From: Paenibacillus vietnamensis
GTDB taxonomy: Bacteria; Bacillota; Bacilli; Paenibacillales; Paenibacillaceae
DNA length: 64,000 bases
Direction: 5' to 3'
Assembly: GCF_020169515.1 (NCBI RefSeq)
Contig: NZ_JAHMHW010000016.1
Coordinates: 1 to 64,000, forward strand
Part shown: piece after piece, positions 52,681-60,732 of the stretch
How the letters are laid out: the number at the start of each line of letters is the position of its first letter
Numbering within the stretch: the first letter of the stretch is position 1
Notes under the pieces: model-generated
What the model was told of the DNA's origin: nothing
Seen by the model: only the letters and a program-made list of their open reading frames with translations
Databases searched by the model: none
Made by a program: the position numbers and the translations under genes

Positions 52681-55116
52681 CTATATTTGAACAGGCTGAA
52701 CGCCGTTCAATTGCTCGAAATTTTTGCGCAGCTCGTCGGTTTCTACGATTTGCTTCCAAGGATCGGTCGTCAGGCTGAGCGTCTTCTGAATCCGTTCCAT
52801 AAGGGCAAGTCGGTCTTCCTGCTTCTCGAGAGCTTTCTTAACGTGATCGAGTCCGACGCGCTCCACCCATTGCGCCGTACGTTCGTTCCATTGCGCCTGC
52901 TCGCGGTAAAGCTGCAGGAAGGCGGAGGACCATTCCATAACCTCGTCTTCGGTTTTGACGATGCACAGCAGATCGGTAGCGCGGACCTTAACGCCGCCGT
53001 TGCCGGCAACATGAAGCTCCCAGCCGCCGTCGATGGCGACGACGCCGAAGTCCTTGATCGTCGCTTCCGCGCAGTTGCGCGGGCAGCCGGATACGGCAAG
53101 CTTCACTTTGGCCGGCGTGTTAAGCCGCTCGAACGCTTTCTCCATCCGGATGCCCATGCTCATGGAATCCTGGGTGCCGAAGCGGCAGAACGTGTTGCCT
53201 ACGCACGTTTTGACCGTTCTAAGCGTCTTGCCGTAGGCGTGGCCGGACGGCATATCGAGCTCTTCCCACATCTTCGGAAGATCTTCTTTCTTAACGCCGA
53301 GCAAATCGAGCCGCTGCCCGCCGGTGAATTTAACGAGAGGCACCTGGAATTTCTCCGCAACCTCAACAATTTTCTTCAATTCGGCTGGAGACGTTACTCC
53401 GCCGTAAATACGCGGAACGACGGAGAACGTGCCGTCCTTCTGAATGTTAGCGTGGAAGCGCTCGTTCGTGATGCGCGATTCGTTCTCGTCCACATACTCC
53501 TCCGGATAAAGCATGCCGAGGTAGTAGTTAAGGGCAGGACGGCATTTCGAGCAGCCCTCAGGGTTCTTCCAGTCGAGAACGTTCATAACTTCGGCGGTGC
53601 TCATCAGCCTCATTCTTTGAATTTCCGCTACGATCTCGTCTCTTCCAAGCGTTGTGCACCCGCAGATGCCTTCCTTCACTTCACCCACCGCATCGCCGGC
53701 ATACAGATGAAGCAGTCCTTCTACTTGAGGCTTACAGCCGCCGCATGAACCGGAAGCTTTCGTGCAGCTCTTGATCGCGCTGACGGTATTGCAGCCTTTA
53801 TTCAAAATTGCATCCGCGATCGTACCTTTCGATACGCCGTTACAGCCGCAAATAATTTCATCGTCGGCCATCGATTCGAGGCGGCTGCTGCCGCCGCCCT
53901 GGCCAAGCAGGTCGGAGGAGATGCCGAGCAGAATTTCCTTCTCGCGACCGGCAACGGACTCGCCTTTCTTAATGGAGGCGAACAGCTCCGAACCGTCCGT
54001 CGTATCCCCGAAGAGTACGGCCCCGACCAGCTTGCCGTCCTGAATGACGATTTTCTTGTACGTGCCGGCTACATCGTCCTGAATCTTCAGCGAACGCGTT
54101 CCCGGAGCTTCATCGAACCGTCCCGCCGAGAACACGTCAACGCCCGAAACCTTCAGCTTCGTGGACGTAACCGATCCGGCGTAGCCTTCCGTCTCTACGT
54201 CTGCCAGATGTTTGGCAAGCACGGCGCCTTGCTCGTACAACGGGGCAACGAGTCCGTAAGCGATGCCGCGGTGCTCCGCACATTCGCCGACCGCGTAGAT
54301 GCCGGGGATGCTCGTTTGCATAAAGTCGTCGACGACGATGCCGCGGTTCACTTCGATGCCGGTCGCTTTGGCCAGCTCGATGTTAGGTTTGATCCCAACC
54401 GCCATGACGACCAGGTCGCCGTCGACTTCGGTGCCGTCCGCGAATACGAGCCCGGTCGCGCGTTTCTTGCCCTTGATCGAAACGGTGCTCTTCTGCAGAA
54501 GGAACTGCATGCCTTGCGCTTCCAGCTCCCGCTGGAGCATCTTAGCTGCCGGCTCGTCTAATTGGCGCTCCATCAAATTGTTGAAAATGTGGACGACGTT
54601 CACTTCCATACCGAGGTGCAGAAGGCCCCTTGCGGCTTCAAGACCGAGCAAGCCGCCGCCGATGACGACCGCCTTCTTGTACTGCTTGGAGGCATCGATC
54701 ATAACCTCGCAATCGTGAATATCGCGGAAAGCGATAACGCCTTCCTTGTCCGCGCCCGGGAGCGGAAGCATGAACGGGTTCGAGCCCGTCGCGATAATAA
54801 TGGCGTCATAGTCGGCCTCAACGCCCAGATGGGAAATGACTTTCTTGCGTTCTGTATCGATCTTCGTTACTTTGTGTCCGGCGTGCAGCGTAATGTTGTT
54901 CTCTTTGTACCAGTTCCAGTCGTTGATCACGATTTCCTGCATATCCGCGCCGCCCGCAAGAACGGATGACAGCATGATCCGGTTATAGTTAGGATGCGGC
55001 TCGGCGCCGAAGATCGTAATTTCGTAGCTATCGGGAGAAAGCTTAAGAAGATGCTCGATGGCCCGTACCCCTGCCATGCCGTTACCGATTAATACAAGCT
55101 TCTTAGTCGTAGACAT
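52681..55116 (-). CDS. nirB: assimilatory nitrite reductase [NAD(P)H] large subunit
   Basis: 811 residues from ATG 55116 (GAGGAGAG upstream); the frame extends to 55236, but that part is the mRNA leader with the attenuator. FAD/NAD-binding domains cover about 1-400. Two [2Fe-2S] BFD-like cysteine clusters lie at about 420-475 (CGCNGVSKGTI; CTKASGSCGGCK) and 485-540 (CGCTTLGRDEI; CSKCRPAL). A ferredoxin-like half domain is at about 550-610. The siroheme/[4Fe-4S] ligands are in CVGNTFC (about 640) and GCPRNC (about 678). It reduces nitrite to ammonium with six electrons. No nitrate reductase or transporter gene is in the window. Equivalent to Bacillus NasD. Confidence 0.97.
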   Translation of the reverse strand: MSTTKKLVLIGNGMAGVRAIEHLLKLSPDSYEITIFGAEPHPNYNRIMLSSVLAGGADMQEIVINDWNWYKENNITLHAGHKVTKIDTERKKVISHLGVEADYDAIIIATGSNPFMLPLPGADKEGVIAFRDIHDCEVMIDASKQYKKAVVIGGGLLGLEAARGLLHLGMEVNVVHIFNNLMERQLDEPAAKMLQRELEAQGMQFLLQKSTVSIKGKKRATGLVFADGTEVDGDLVVMAVGIKPNIELAKATGIEVNRGIVVDDFMQTSIPGIYAVGECAEHRGIAYGLVAPLYEQGAVLAKHLADVETEGYAGSVTSTKLKVSGVDVFSAGRFDEAPGTRSLKIQDDVAGTYKKIVIQDGKLVGAVLFGDTTDGSELFASIKKGESVAGREKEILLGISSDLLGQGGGSSRLESMADDEIICGCNGVSKGTIADAILNKGCNTVSAIKSCTKASGSCGGCKPQVEGLLHLYAGDAVGEVKEGICGCTTLGRDEIVAEIQRMRLMSTAEVMNVLDWKNPEGCSKCRPALNYYLGMLYPEEYVDENESRITNERFHANIQKDGTFSVVPRIYGGVTSPAELKKIVEVAEKFQVPLVKFTGGQRLDLLGVKKEDLPKMWEELDMPSGHAYGKTLRTVKTCVGNTFCRFGTQDSMSMGIRMEKAFERLNTPAKVKLAVSGCPRNCAEATIKDFGVVAIDGGWELHVAGNGGVKVRATDLLCIVKTEDEVMEWSSAFLQLYREQAQWNERTAQWVERVGLDHVKKALEKQEDRLALMERIQKTLSLTTDPWKQIVETDELRKNFEQLNGVQPVQI

Positions 55117-55149
55117 TGTGTTTCTCTCCTCTCGAACTCTGTCTGCGGC

Positions 55150-55212
55150 AAAAAAATAAAGCCTGCCTCGCGCGAAGGGGACATACGTCCTCCATAACGC
55201 GAAAGCAGGCTT
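55150..55212 (-). terminator. leader attenuator terminator upstream of nirB
   Basis: Read leftward, AAGCCTGCTTTCGCG (55212-55198) pairs with CGCGCGAGGCAGGCTT (55174-55159): 8 perfect pairs, then six more with one bulge. TATTTTTTTG follows. It lies between the nirB promoter and the nirB start codon, so it would stop transcription unless its 5' arm is captured by another structure. Confidence 0.85.
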
Positions 55213-55247
55213 CTTTGCCGCTACATACGAACACACCGTTGTATCCG
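55204..55247 (-). promoter_or_regulatory. candidate ANTAR-binding RNA element (two hexaloop hairpins) in the nirB leader
   Basis: Hairpin P1 (55247-55228) has loop ACGGUG on a bulged stem (GGAUACA/UGUUC). After a 5-base linker, hairpin P2 (55222-55204) has stem AGCGGC/GCCUGCU with one bulged U and loop AAAGAA. Both six-base loops have A at position 1 and G at position 4, the known ANTAR recognition rule. The 3' arm of P2 is part of the 5' arm of the terminator, so the structures exclude each other. P1 can also fold with a 5-base loop, so P1 is the weaker part. Confidence 0.75.
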
Positions 55248-55272
55248 TGAATATATGATGATTAATATCCTA

Positions 55273-55302
55273 ACTATACAATGCCATTTGAGCTCATGTC
55301 AA
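55273..55302 (-). promoter_or_regulatory. nirB promoter
   Basis: Read leftward, TTGACA (55302-55297) and TATAGT (55278-55273) are separated by 18 bp, a strong sigma-A promoter. It would give a leader of about 150 bases containing the two hairpins and the terminator. Confidence 0.8.
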
Positions 55303-55313
55303 TATACTTGACA
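55297..55313. promoter_or_regulatory. GlnR/TnrA box overlapping the nirB -35 box
   Basis: TGTCAATATACTTGACA fits the Bacillus TnrA/GlnR consensus TGTNA-N7-TNACA exactly and is part of a 7-bp perfect inverted repeat (ATGTCAA/TTGACAT). Direct overlap with the -35 box suggests repression when bound. Confidence 0.75.
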
Positions 55314-55339
55314 TCATATTTGGTGAAAAAAGTTGGGTA

Positions 55340-55368
55340 ATGACAATCTTATTTATTCTATGTAATAT
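55340..55368 (+). promoter_or_regulatory. promoter of the ANTAR gene
   Basis: ATGACA (55340-55345) and TAATAT (55363-55368) with a 17-bp spacer, about 70 bp before the ANTAR start codon. The -10 box is a moderate match and is overlapped by the second GlnR/TnrA box. Confidence 0.45.
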
Positions 55369-55377
55369 ATAGTTACA
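55361..55377. promoter_or_regulatory. second GlnR/TnrA box, over the ANTAR promoter
   Basis: TGTAATATATAGTTACA also fits TGTNA-N7-TNACA exactly. It lies 64 bp from the first box (start to start) in the same divergent intergenic region and overlaps the likely -10 region of the ANTAR gene. Confidence 0.72.
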
Positions 55378-55436
55378 AAGGTATCGGCTTGAGTCGTGTT
55401 TTTTTCGAAAAGTCGAATAGGAGGGGGCGCTTCTAC

Positions 55437-56051
55437 ATGCGTTCTATGTTAGTAGTCGATCATCAGGCGGATAAAGCAGCAAACGCGGGCCCTCGGCCGG
55501 AGCCGCTTTCAAAGGAAGAGACGCCGCAGTATATATTGAAGACTTACGGTTACCAGGTTCTCTACGCTAAGGATGAGAAGACGGCAGAGCTGCAGATGGG
55601 GAGTGCCGACGCTGTTATTTTTCATACTCCATTAAATGAAGTAAAAGCATTGGCCAAGAAGCTGCTCAAGCAGAAGACGGCCCCGGTCGTCTGGTGGTGC
55701 AGCGCGGAGGCTGCCGCCTCGTCCGCCTCCTTCTGTGACGATGACGTGCCGGTCGACGGGATTCTGACGCCGTCCATGAGCGAGCATGAGCTGCATTGGG
55801 CGCTGCATTTCGCATCCAAGCAATGCTTCGAGCGCCGGCAATGGCTGAACGAGCGCAAGCAGCTGGAAGCGCGGCTCGAGGAGCGGAAGTGGATCGACAT
55901 GGCCAAGGGCATTTTATGCAAAATCAAAAATATTTCCGAAGCCGAAGCCTATGAGGTGCTGCGCAAGCAGGCCATGAACGAGCGCAAGCGCATGGTTGAT
56001 GTCGCAACGTCGATAGTGAAGGTGTACCAAATCCTTCAAGAGCAAAAATAA
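55437..56051 (+). CDS. ANTAR-domain transcription antitermination regulator with degenerate receiver
   Basis: 204 residues from ATG 55437 (AGGAGGGGG 9 bases upstream). The C-terminal ANTAR domain (about 146-200: LEERKWIDMAKGIL, ISEAEAYEVLRKQAMNERKRM, VATSIV) binds hexaloop RNA hairpins to prevent termination. The N-terminal part looks like a receiver domain but the phospho-acceptor position is not acidic (ADAVIFHTPLNE, His where Asp is expected). It has no NIT nitrate-sensing domain, so its signal is not phosphorylation or direct NIT-type sensing. It is divergent from nirB, whose leader carries the matching RNA element. A coiled-coil linker (about 125-150) supports dimers. Confidence 0.9.
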   Translation: MRSMLVVDHQADKAANAGPRPEPLSKEETPQYILKTYGYQVLYAKDEKTAELQMGSADAVIFHTPLNEVKALAKKLLKQKTAPVVWWCSAEAAASSASFCDDDVPVDGILTPSMSEHELHWALHFASKQCFERRQWLNERKQLEARLEERKWIDMAKGILCKIKNISEAEAYEVLRKQAMNERKRMVDVATSIVKVYQILQEQK

Positions 56052-56063
56052 GGGGGCCTTGCG

Positions 56064-57110
56064 ATGATAACGAACCTATTAAAGGAAGTCGGCCGCGGCA
56101 AGCGCGGGGCTCGCGACTTAAGCTATGAGGAAGCGCTGCTGGCAGCCGAGTCCATACTCGAAATGAAGGCGACGCCGGCGCAGATCGGTGCTTTTTTTAT
56201 TGCCGAACGGATCAAGATGGAGAGCGTGGAGGAGCTTGAAGCGTTCGTGGAGGTGTGCCGCAAGCATGCCTACCGCGCACCGGTCCATCGGGGACTCGAC
56301 TGCGCGGGCCCGTACGACGGACGCAGCAAATCGTTTATCGCCACGTTCCCGACCTCGTTTCTGCTCGCATCGGCAGGTTTGCCGGTTACGCTGCACGGGG
56401 CTGCCTCTCTGCCGCCGAAATGGGGCATAACGCTGCATGATCTGCTGCTTGAGGCGGACATTGCGCCTCATCTCCTGTCACGCGAGCAGATCGTGAACGC
56501 CGCGGCCGAAACGGGCGTGCTGTACGTGCCTGCCGAAGAATGGTGCCCTCCGCTGAAGGCGCTCCGCCCGATCCGCGAGGAACTGGGCATGCGCACGGTG
56601 CTGAATACCGCGGAGAAGCTGATCGACTACGGGCATTCTCCATTTTTGGTGTTCGGCGTGTATCACAATACGGTATTTGAGAGGATGGCGAAGCTATCCC
56701 AAAATCTCGGATACAGCAAAGCGCTTATCGTGCAGGGAGCGGACGGCTCGGAGGATCTGCACATTGACAGGCCGTCGCGCACTTATATCGTGGAGAACGG
56801 CGAAGCGAGGCTGCATGTGATCGATCCCGACGCTTACGGTCTGGAAACGCAGGTGCCCGAAGCGGCCTGGACGCCGGCCGAACAGCTGCGCGCCGCGGAA
56901 GCGGTGCTTCAGGGCCGCGGCCATCTTGCGTTCACGAATCAGGTGCTGTTGAACGGAGCTGCCAGACTCCAGCTGGCGGCGAAGGTCGATTCCATCGAAG
57001 AAGGCGTTTATACCTGCAAAGACCTGCTCGACAGCGGGGCTGCGTGGGAGCTTTACAGCAAATGGCGGAACGTCATGCGCAGCGAAGGCGTGCTGTCCTG
57101 TCAGGGCTGA
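56064..57110 (+). CDS. TrpD2-like (anthranilate phosphoribosyltransferase-related) protein
   Basis: 348 residues, 12 bp after the ANTAR gene. The helical N-terminal domain and nucleoside phosphorylase/TrpD fold are recognisable (YEEALLAAESILEMKATPAQIGAFFIAERIK; HGAASLPPKWGITLHDLL). The TrpD active-site GTGGDG is replaced by AGPYDG and the PRPP/anthranilate residues are altered, so it should not make tryptophan. Genuine trp genes are absent nearby. E. coli YbiB, which defines the TrpD2 family, binds nucleic acid. Being co-transcribed with an RNA-binding antiterminator, it may be a partner or sensor in nitrite gene control; that is inference. Confidence 0.8.
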   Translation: MITNLLKEVGRGKRGARDLSYEEALLAAESILEMKATPAQIGAFFIAERIKMESVEELEAFVEVCRKHAYRAPVHRGLDCAGPYDGRSKSFIATFPTSFLLASAGLPVTLHGAASLPPKWGITLHDLLLEADIAPHLLSREQIVNAAAETGVLYVPAEEWCPPLKALRPIREELGMRTVLNTAEKLIDYGHSPFLVFGVYHNTVFERMAKLSQNLGYSKALIVQGADGSEDLHIDRPSRTYIVENGEARLHVIDPDAYGLETQVPEAAWTPAEQLRAAEAVLQGRGHLAFTNQVLLNGAARLQLAAKVDSIEEGVYTCKDLLDSGAAWELYSKWRNVMRSEGVLSCQG

Positions 57111-57136
57111 GCGTCAGCGTCAGCATATACTTAACT

Positions 57137-57166
57137 AGAGCCGCCGGGCATGCCCGGCGGCTCTTT
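57137..57166 (+). terminator. rho-independent terminator after the TrpD2-like gene
   Basis: AGAGCCGCCGGGCA and TGCCCGGCGGCTCT form a perfect 14-bp self-complementary arm pair, followed by TTCTGTG. It closes the ANTAR-TrpD2 operon. Confidence 0.88.
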
Positions 57167-57258
57167 CTGTGTCCACGTATGTAAATTTTGAGGCTTGACA
57201 GGTTATGTTAGAATATAAGAATTTACAAGACCGTTAGGCTCGAAAGTGGGGACAAGCC

Positions 57259-59061
57259 ATGTTTTATTCGCTCAAAAGCCGCTTGATTACCGCCTTTATT
57301 CTTTTATTCGTGCTGTCGTTCGGAGCGATGTCGATCGTGCTGTTCAACGAATCCAGGGCGATCATCCGCTCCTACATCGAAGCTTCGGCGCTGGAGAAAA
57401 TGGAGGAGTACGGCTCTTACGTCGATATGGTGCAGATTCAGATCTACGACCTTGCATCCCTGGTATTCAACAGCGAGACGACCAAGAGCTGGGACAGAGC
57501 TTTATCCGATCCCGCGCTCCCCGCGGGGGAGAAGATGCTGTCGAGCATCAAGCTCAGCGGCTTTCTGACCCAGGCCGCGAACAGCTATTCAAGCGTCTCG
57601 CGCGTCACGTTATACCGGGAGAACGGCATGTGGATCAGCGGCGATAACCGGGTGGTGACGGATGCGGCTTTCCTGGAGGAAAGCTGGTACCGGGATTACA
57701 AAGCGATGGGAGCCCATTGGTTAGCCAGCCACAAGGATCCGGTCGAGGAAACGTACAACAATACCAAGTCCGTGATCAGCATGCTGATGCCGGTCGGCAG
57801 CTTTGACCAGGCGCATGCGAAAACCGTCATGAAGGTTAACGTGAGCTCCGATTATTTCCTCCAGCCGCTGAGCCGGATTCATCTCGGCCGGAGCGGGACG
57901 ATCTATCTGCTGGACCAGGAGGGCGAGCCGCTGCTGTCGCAGACGGAATACAACGCCCGGGCGGGCAGCCTGCCGGTGATGGAGCAAATACGGGGCGACC
58001 GGCGCAAGCAGGGCGTTATCTACTCCCGGAACGATGAAGGGACGACCGATATCGTCGTGTTCAAAAAGCTGCAGAGATCGGGCTGGATGCTCGTCGGATT
58101 CGTATCGGAGCAGGATCTGTACTCGGAGCTGTTCCGGCTTCGCAAGAGCATCGTCGCCTTTGCGTCGGTGCTGCTGGTGCTGTCGGTTTTTCTGGCGATC
58201 TGGCTTTCGCACGGCATTTCAAAGCCACTTTCGCGCCTAGTATCGGCGATGCGGCATGTGCAGCGCGGCGATTTCAACCAGGCCGAAATGCGCCTGCCGC
58301 CGCAGATCAGCCTGCAGAGCGAGGTAGGCTTCGTCACCTTTACGTTCCGCAACATGGTCAGCCAGCTGAGGCGGCATATTAAAACCGAATTCGAGCTGAA
58401 GCTGCTCCGCCAGCAGGCGGAATACAAGGCGCTGCTTATGCAGATCAACCCGCATTTTCTGTTCAACACGCTGGAGTTGATGAGCAGCCTTGCCATGCAG
58501 AAGAGAACCGACGACACGGTTAAGGTGATCGAATCGCTCGGCAAAATGCTGCGTTTCTCCCTCAGGATGAGCGACGATCTCGTTTCTCTTGAAGAGGAGC
58601 TTAAGTATGTGAGGGATTATATCGCGATATTGCAGGTTCGTTTTGGAGAGCGGATCCATATCGATTTGCGCCGGGAAGGGCAGCTGGAGAGGCTCACGAT
58701 TATTAAATTCGTCTTGCAGCCGCTCATCGAAAACGCCGTCAAATACAGCTTTCTCCACCAGCCGGAGGCTTATGTGGATATTTCGGTGCAGCGGGCGGAC
58801 GAGTCCGTCATCATCCGGATTGCCGACAACGGTCCGGGGATCGGAAGCGAGGCGGTGAGCAGGCTGCTCGAGAGGTCCTCCGCCGCCAGGATGGATGACG
58901 TTCTGACAAGCCGGAGCCGGCAAATCGGGCTCGTTAATGTCATGGCGCGCTGCAGGCTTTATTACGGGGATTTGCATGAATTCCGGATCAAACAAAGCGA
59001 ACGGGGCGGAACGCTGATCGAGCTTGTTCTGCCGGCAAGGGAGGAGCGGGAGCGTGTATAA
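57259..59061 (+). CDS. YesM-type sensor histidine kinase
   Basis: 600 residues. Membrane segments at about 8-30 and 297-318 flank a dCache-like extracellular sensor. HAMP follows at about 318-372. His399 in QINPHFLFNTLELM is the phospho-acceptor, and the ATPase domain shows QPLIENAVKYSF and IADNGPG. It overlaps the response regulator gene by 8 bases. It probably senses a sugar and drives the importer at 60733-63984. Confidence 0.95.
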   Translation: MFYSLKSRLITAFILLFVLSFGAMSIVLFNESRAIIRSYIEASALEKMEEYGSYVDMVQIQIYDLASLVFNSETTKSWDRALSDPALPAGEKMLSSIKLSGFLTQAANSYSSVSRVTLYRENGMWISGDNRVVTDAAFLEESWYRDYKAMGAHWLASHKDPVEETYNNTKSVISMLMPVGSFDQAHAKTVMKVNVSSDYFLQPLSRIHLGRSGTIYLLDQEGEPLLSQTEYNARAGSLPVMEQIRGDRRKQGVIYSRNDEGTTDIVVFKKLQRSGWMLVGFVSEQDLYSELFRLRKSIVAFASVLLVLSVFLAIWLSHGISKPLSRLVSAMRHVQRGDFNQAEMRLPPQISLQSEVGFVTFTFRNMVSQLRRHIKTEFELKLLRQQAEYKALLMQINPHFLFNTLELMSSLAMQKRTDDTVKVIESLGKMLRFSLRMSDDLVSLEEELKYVRDYIAILQVRFGERIHIDLRREGQLERLTIIKFVLQPLIENAVKYSFLHQPEAYVDISVQRADESVIIRIADNGPGIGSEAVSRLLERSSAARMDDVLTSRSRQIGLVNVMARCRLYYGDLHEFRIKQSERGGTLIELVLPAREERERV

Positions 59062-60649
59062 AGTATTGATCGTGGACGACGAACCGGAAATCCGCCAAGG
59101 GCTGCGGCTGAAGGTTGATTGGGAGGAGCTCGGCCTGCGGATTGCAGGCGAAGCCGCAAACGGCACGGAAGCGATGCGGCGGCTCGAGGAGGAAGCGTAC
59201 GATATCGTAATCACCGACATGAATATGCCGGTCATGGACGGGCTTTCCTTTCTGGAGGAATGCCGCAAGCAGTACCCGGATATCCGGCTTATCGTTATTA
59301 CCGGCTACGAGGATTTCGGATATGCCCATGCGGCGGTCCGCCATCAGGCGCGCAATTATTTGCTGAAGCCGGTTGCAAGGGATGAGCTGACGGAGGCGCT
59401 GACGAAGGTGAAGCTGGAGCTGGACAAGGAATACGAAAGCTACCGGCAATCCGAAGGCATCAGGTGGCGGCTTTCGCAGTATTACAAGGAGATGAAGGAG
59501 CATTTCCTCGTCCAGCTGGCGAAGGGGGAGGTGGAACGGGAGGATACGCTTGCCGAACGCGCGAAGCTGTTCGGACTGGAGCAATGGGGCGAGCAGAAGG
59601 TAAGCTTCGTAACGGCCGGCCTGCGGGAGAGCGACCGGAAGCCGGAGCGGGCGCCGGAGCAGTTCCGCCTGCCCTTCGAGATGATGTGCCGCGAGCTGGC
59701 GGAGCAATTTCCGGGCTCGCCGCAAACGTTCCGCGATACGAACGTTCCCGGGCTCATGCATGCAGCTTTTCGCGATACGGAAGGCGGTCCGGACGAGTTC
59801 GCCGGCCGGCTGCGGGATATCGTGAAGGAGCATATCGGCTTCGAGCCCACGATCAGCATTGGGCAGCCCGTCATCGGCTTCAGGCAGTGGAAGGAAGGCT
59901 GCATGTCGTCCCTGGTTGCCTGGCATGTCGCGGATGCCGGCCTCAGGCATGGGGAGCGCGCGGAGGAAGAGCCGCCGCTCCTGCCAGGGGACAGCGCCAG
60001 CATTATCGGGAAGCTGCTTGTGCGGGGCGAGATGCAGCAGCTGGCAAAGACGATCGAGCGCGAGCTGGAAGAAGCCTTCGCGTCCTCGCGAGTCCGTTTC
60101 GTGAAGGCGATATTCGAATTTAATCTGATGTTGGAGGCGCTGGCCCGAGAATCGAAGGTAAGTTTTGAAGGCGGCGAGCAGCTGTGGATTCGTCCGGAGA
60201 CGGCATTAAATCTGAATACGGTAGAGAAAGCCGCCGGCTACCTGCTCCGCTTGGCCGAGACGATTCACGGCAAACTTAGCGGCGGCGGGGAGGACGCCGA
60301 CTATTCCGTCATCCGGTCCTCCCGGCAGTTCATCGCCGAGAATTACATGTACGATCTGAACTTGACGATGCTGGCCGAGAAGTATAATTATAATCCCTCG
60401 TATTTTTCGGAGCTGTTTAAGGCCAAGGTAGGCAAAACGTTTATTCAATACTTGACGGAGGTGCGGATGGAGCATGCGACCCGGCTGTTGAAGGGCACGT
60501 CGCTCAGCTTATGGGACATCTCCGAGCTTACCGGCTTCTCGAACGCCAGCTATTTCTCTTCGAAATTCAAGCGGATGTACGGGATTACCCCTTCGGATTA
60601 CAGGCAGCAGCCATCTGGAAAAAATGAAAGCGAACACCCGAAGAAATGA
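59054..60649 (+). CDS. YesN-type response regulator with AraC DNA-binding domain
   Basis: 531 residues from GTG 59054, inside the end of the kinase gene. Receiver domain with VDDEPEIRQG, phospho-acceptor Asp55 in ITDMNMPVMDG, and Lys in YLLKPV. A long middle region (about 125-420) precedes the AraC helix-turn-helix pair at about 425-520 (MLAEKYNYNPSYFSELFKAK; LWDISELTGFSNASYFSSKFKRM). It is the expected activator of the following permease and binding-protein genes. Confidence 0.95.
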   Translation: MYKVLIVDDEPEIRQGLRLKVDWEELGLRIAGEAANGTEAMRRLEEEAYDIVITDMNMPVMDGLSFLEECRKQYPDIRLIVITGYEDFGYAHAAVRHQARNYLLKPVARDELTEALTKVKLELDKEYESYRQSEGIRWRLSQYYKEMKEHFLVQLAKGEVEREDTLAERAKLFGLEQWGEQKVSFVTAGLRESDRKPERAPEQFRLPFEMMCRELAEQFPGSPQTFRDTNVPGLMHAAFRDTEGGPDEFAGRLRDIVKEHIGFEPTISIGQPVIGFRQWKEGCMSSLVAWHVADAGLRHGERAEEEPPLLPGDSASIIGKLLVRGEMQQLAKTIERELEEAFASSRVRFVKAIFEFNLMLEALARESKVSFEGGEQLWIRPETALNLNTVEKAAGYLLRLAETIHGKLSGGGEDADYSVIRSSRQFIAENYMYDLNLTMLAEKYNYNPSYFSELFKAKVGKTFIQYLTEVRMEHATRLLKGTSLSLWDISELTGFSNASYFSSKFKRMYGITPSDYRQQPSGKNESEHPKK

Positions 60650-60672
60650 TATGTTCTCCTTCAGGTAACCTG

Positions 60673-60718
60673 CTTATGATTGATGTACGACATCTTAGAC
60701 GGTCACATCAATCATAAG
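60673..60718 (+). promoter_or_regulatory. perfect 14-bp inverted repeat covering the permease ribosome binding site
   Basis: CTTATGATTGATGT (60673-60686) and ACATCAATCATAAG (60705-60718) are exact reverse complements with an 18-base loop. The 3' arm runs into the Shine-Dalgarno sequence ATAAGGAGG (60714-60722) of the permease at 60733. There is no T run, so it is not a normal terminator. It is either a hairpin that hides the ribosome binding site or a two-part operator. Confidence 0.7.
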
Positions 60719-60732
60719 GAGGTTTATTCGCT

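Noticed and set aside
55116..55236. N-terminal extension of nirB
   Set aside because: The frame is open, but this part is the mRNA leader with the terminator and hairpins. The good RBS is just before ATG 55116.
55228..55250. Alternative fold of hairpin P1 with a five-base loop (AUAC/GUAU plus AAC/GUU)
   Set aside because: It has slightly more pairs but lacks the six-base A1/G4 loop. I kept the hexaloop fold because P2 and the nearby ANTAR gene support it, and noted the ambiguity.
56064..57110. True anthranilate phosphoribosyltransferase (TrpD) of tryptophan synthesis
   Set aside because: The catalytic GTGGDG motif is replaced and no other trp genes are nearby. The TrpD2 group fits better.
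57195..57219. Sigma-A promoter ahead of the second YesM gene
   Set aside because: TTGACA is present at 57195-57200 but no -10 box lies at a suitable distance.
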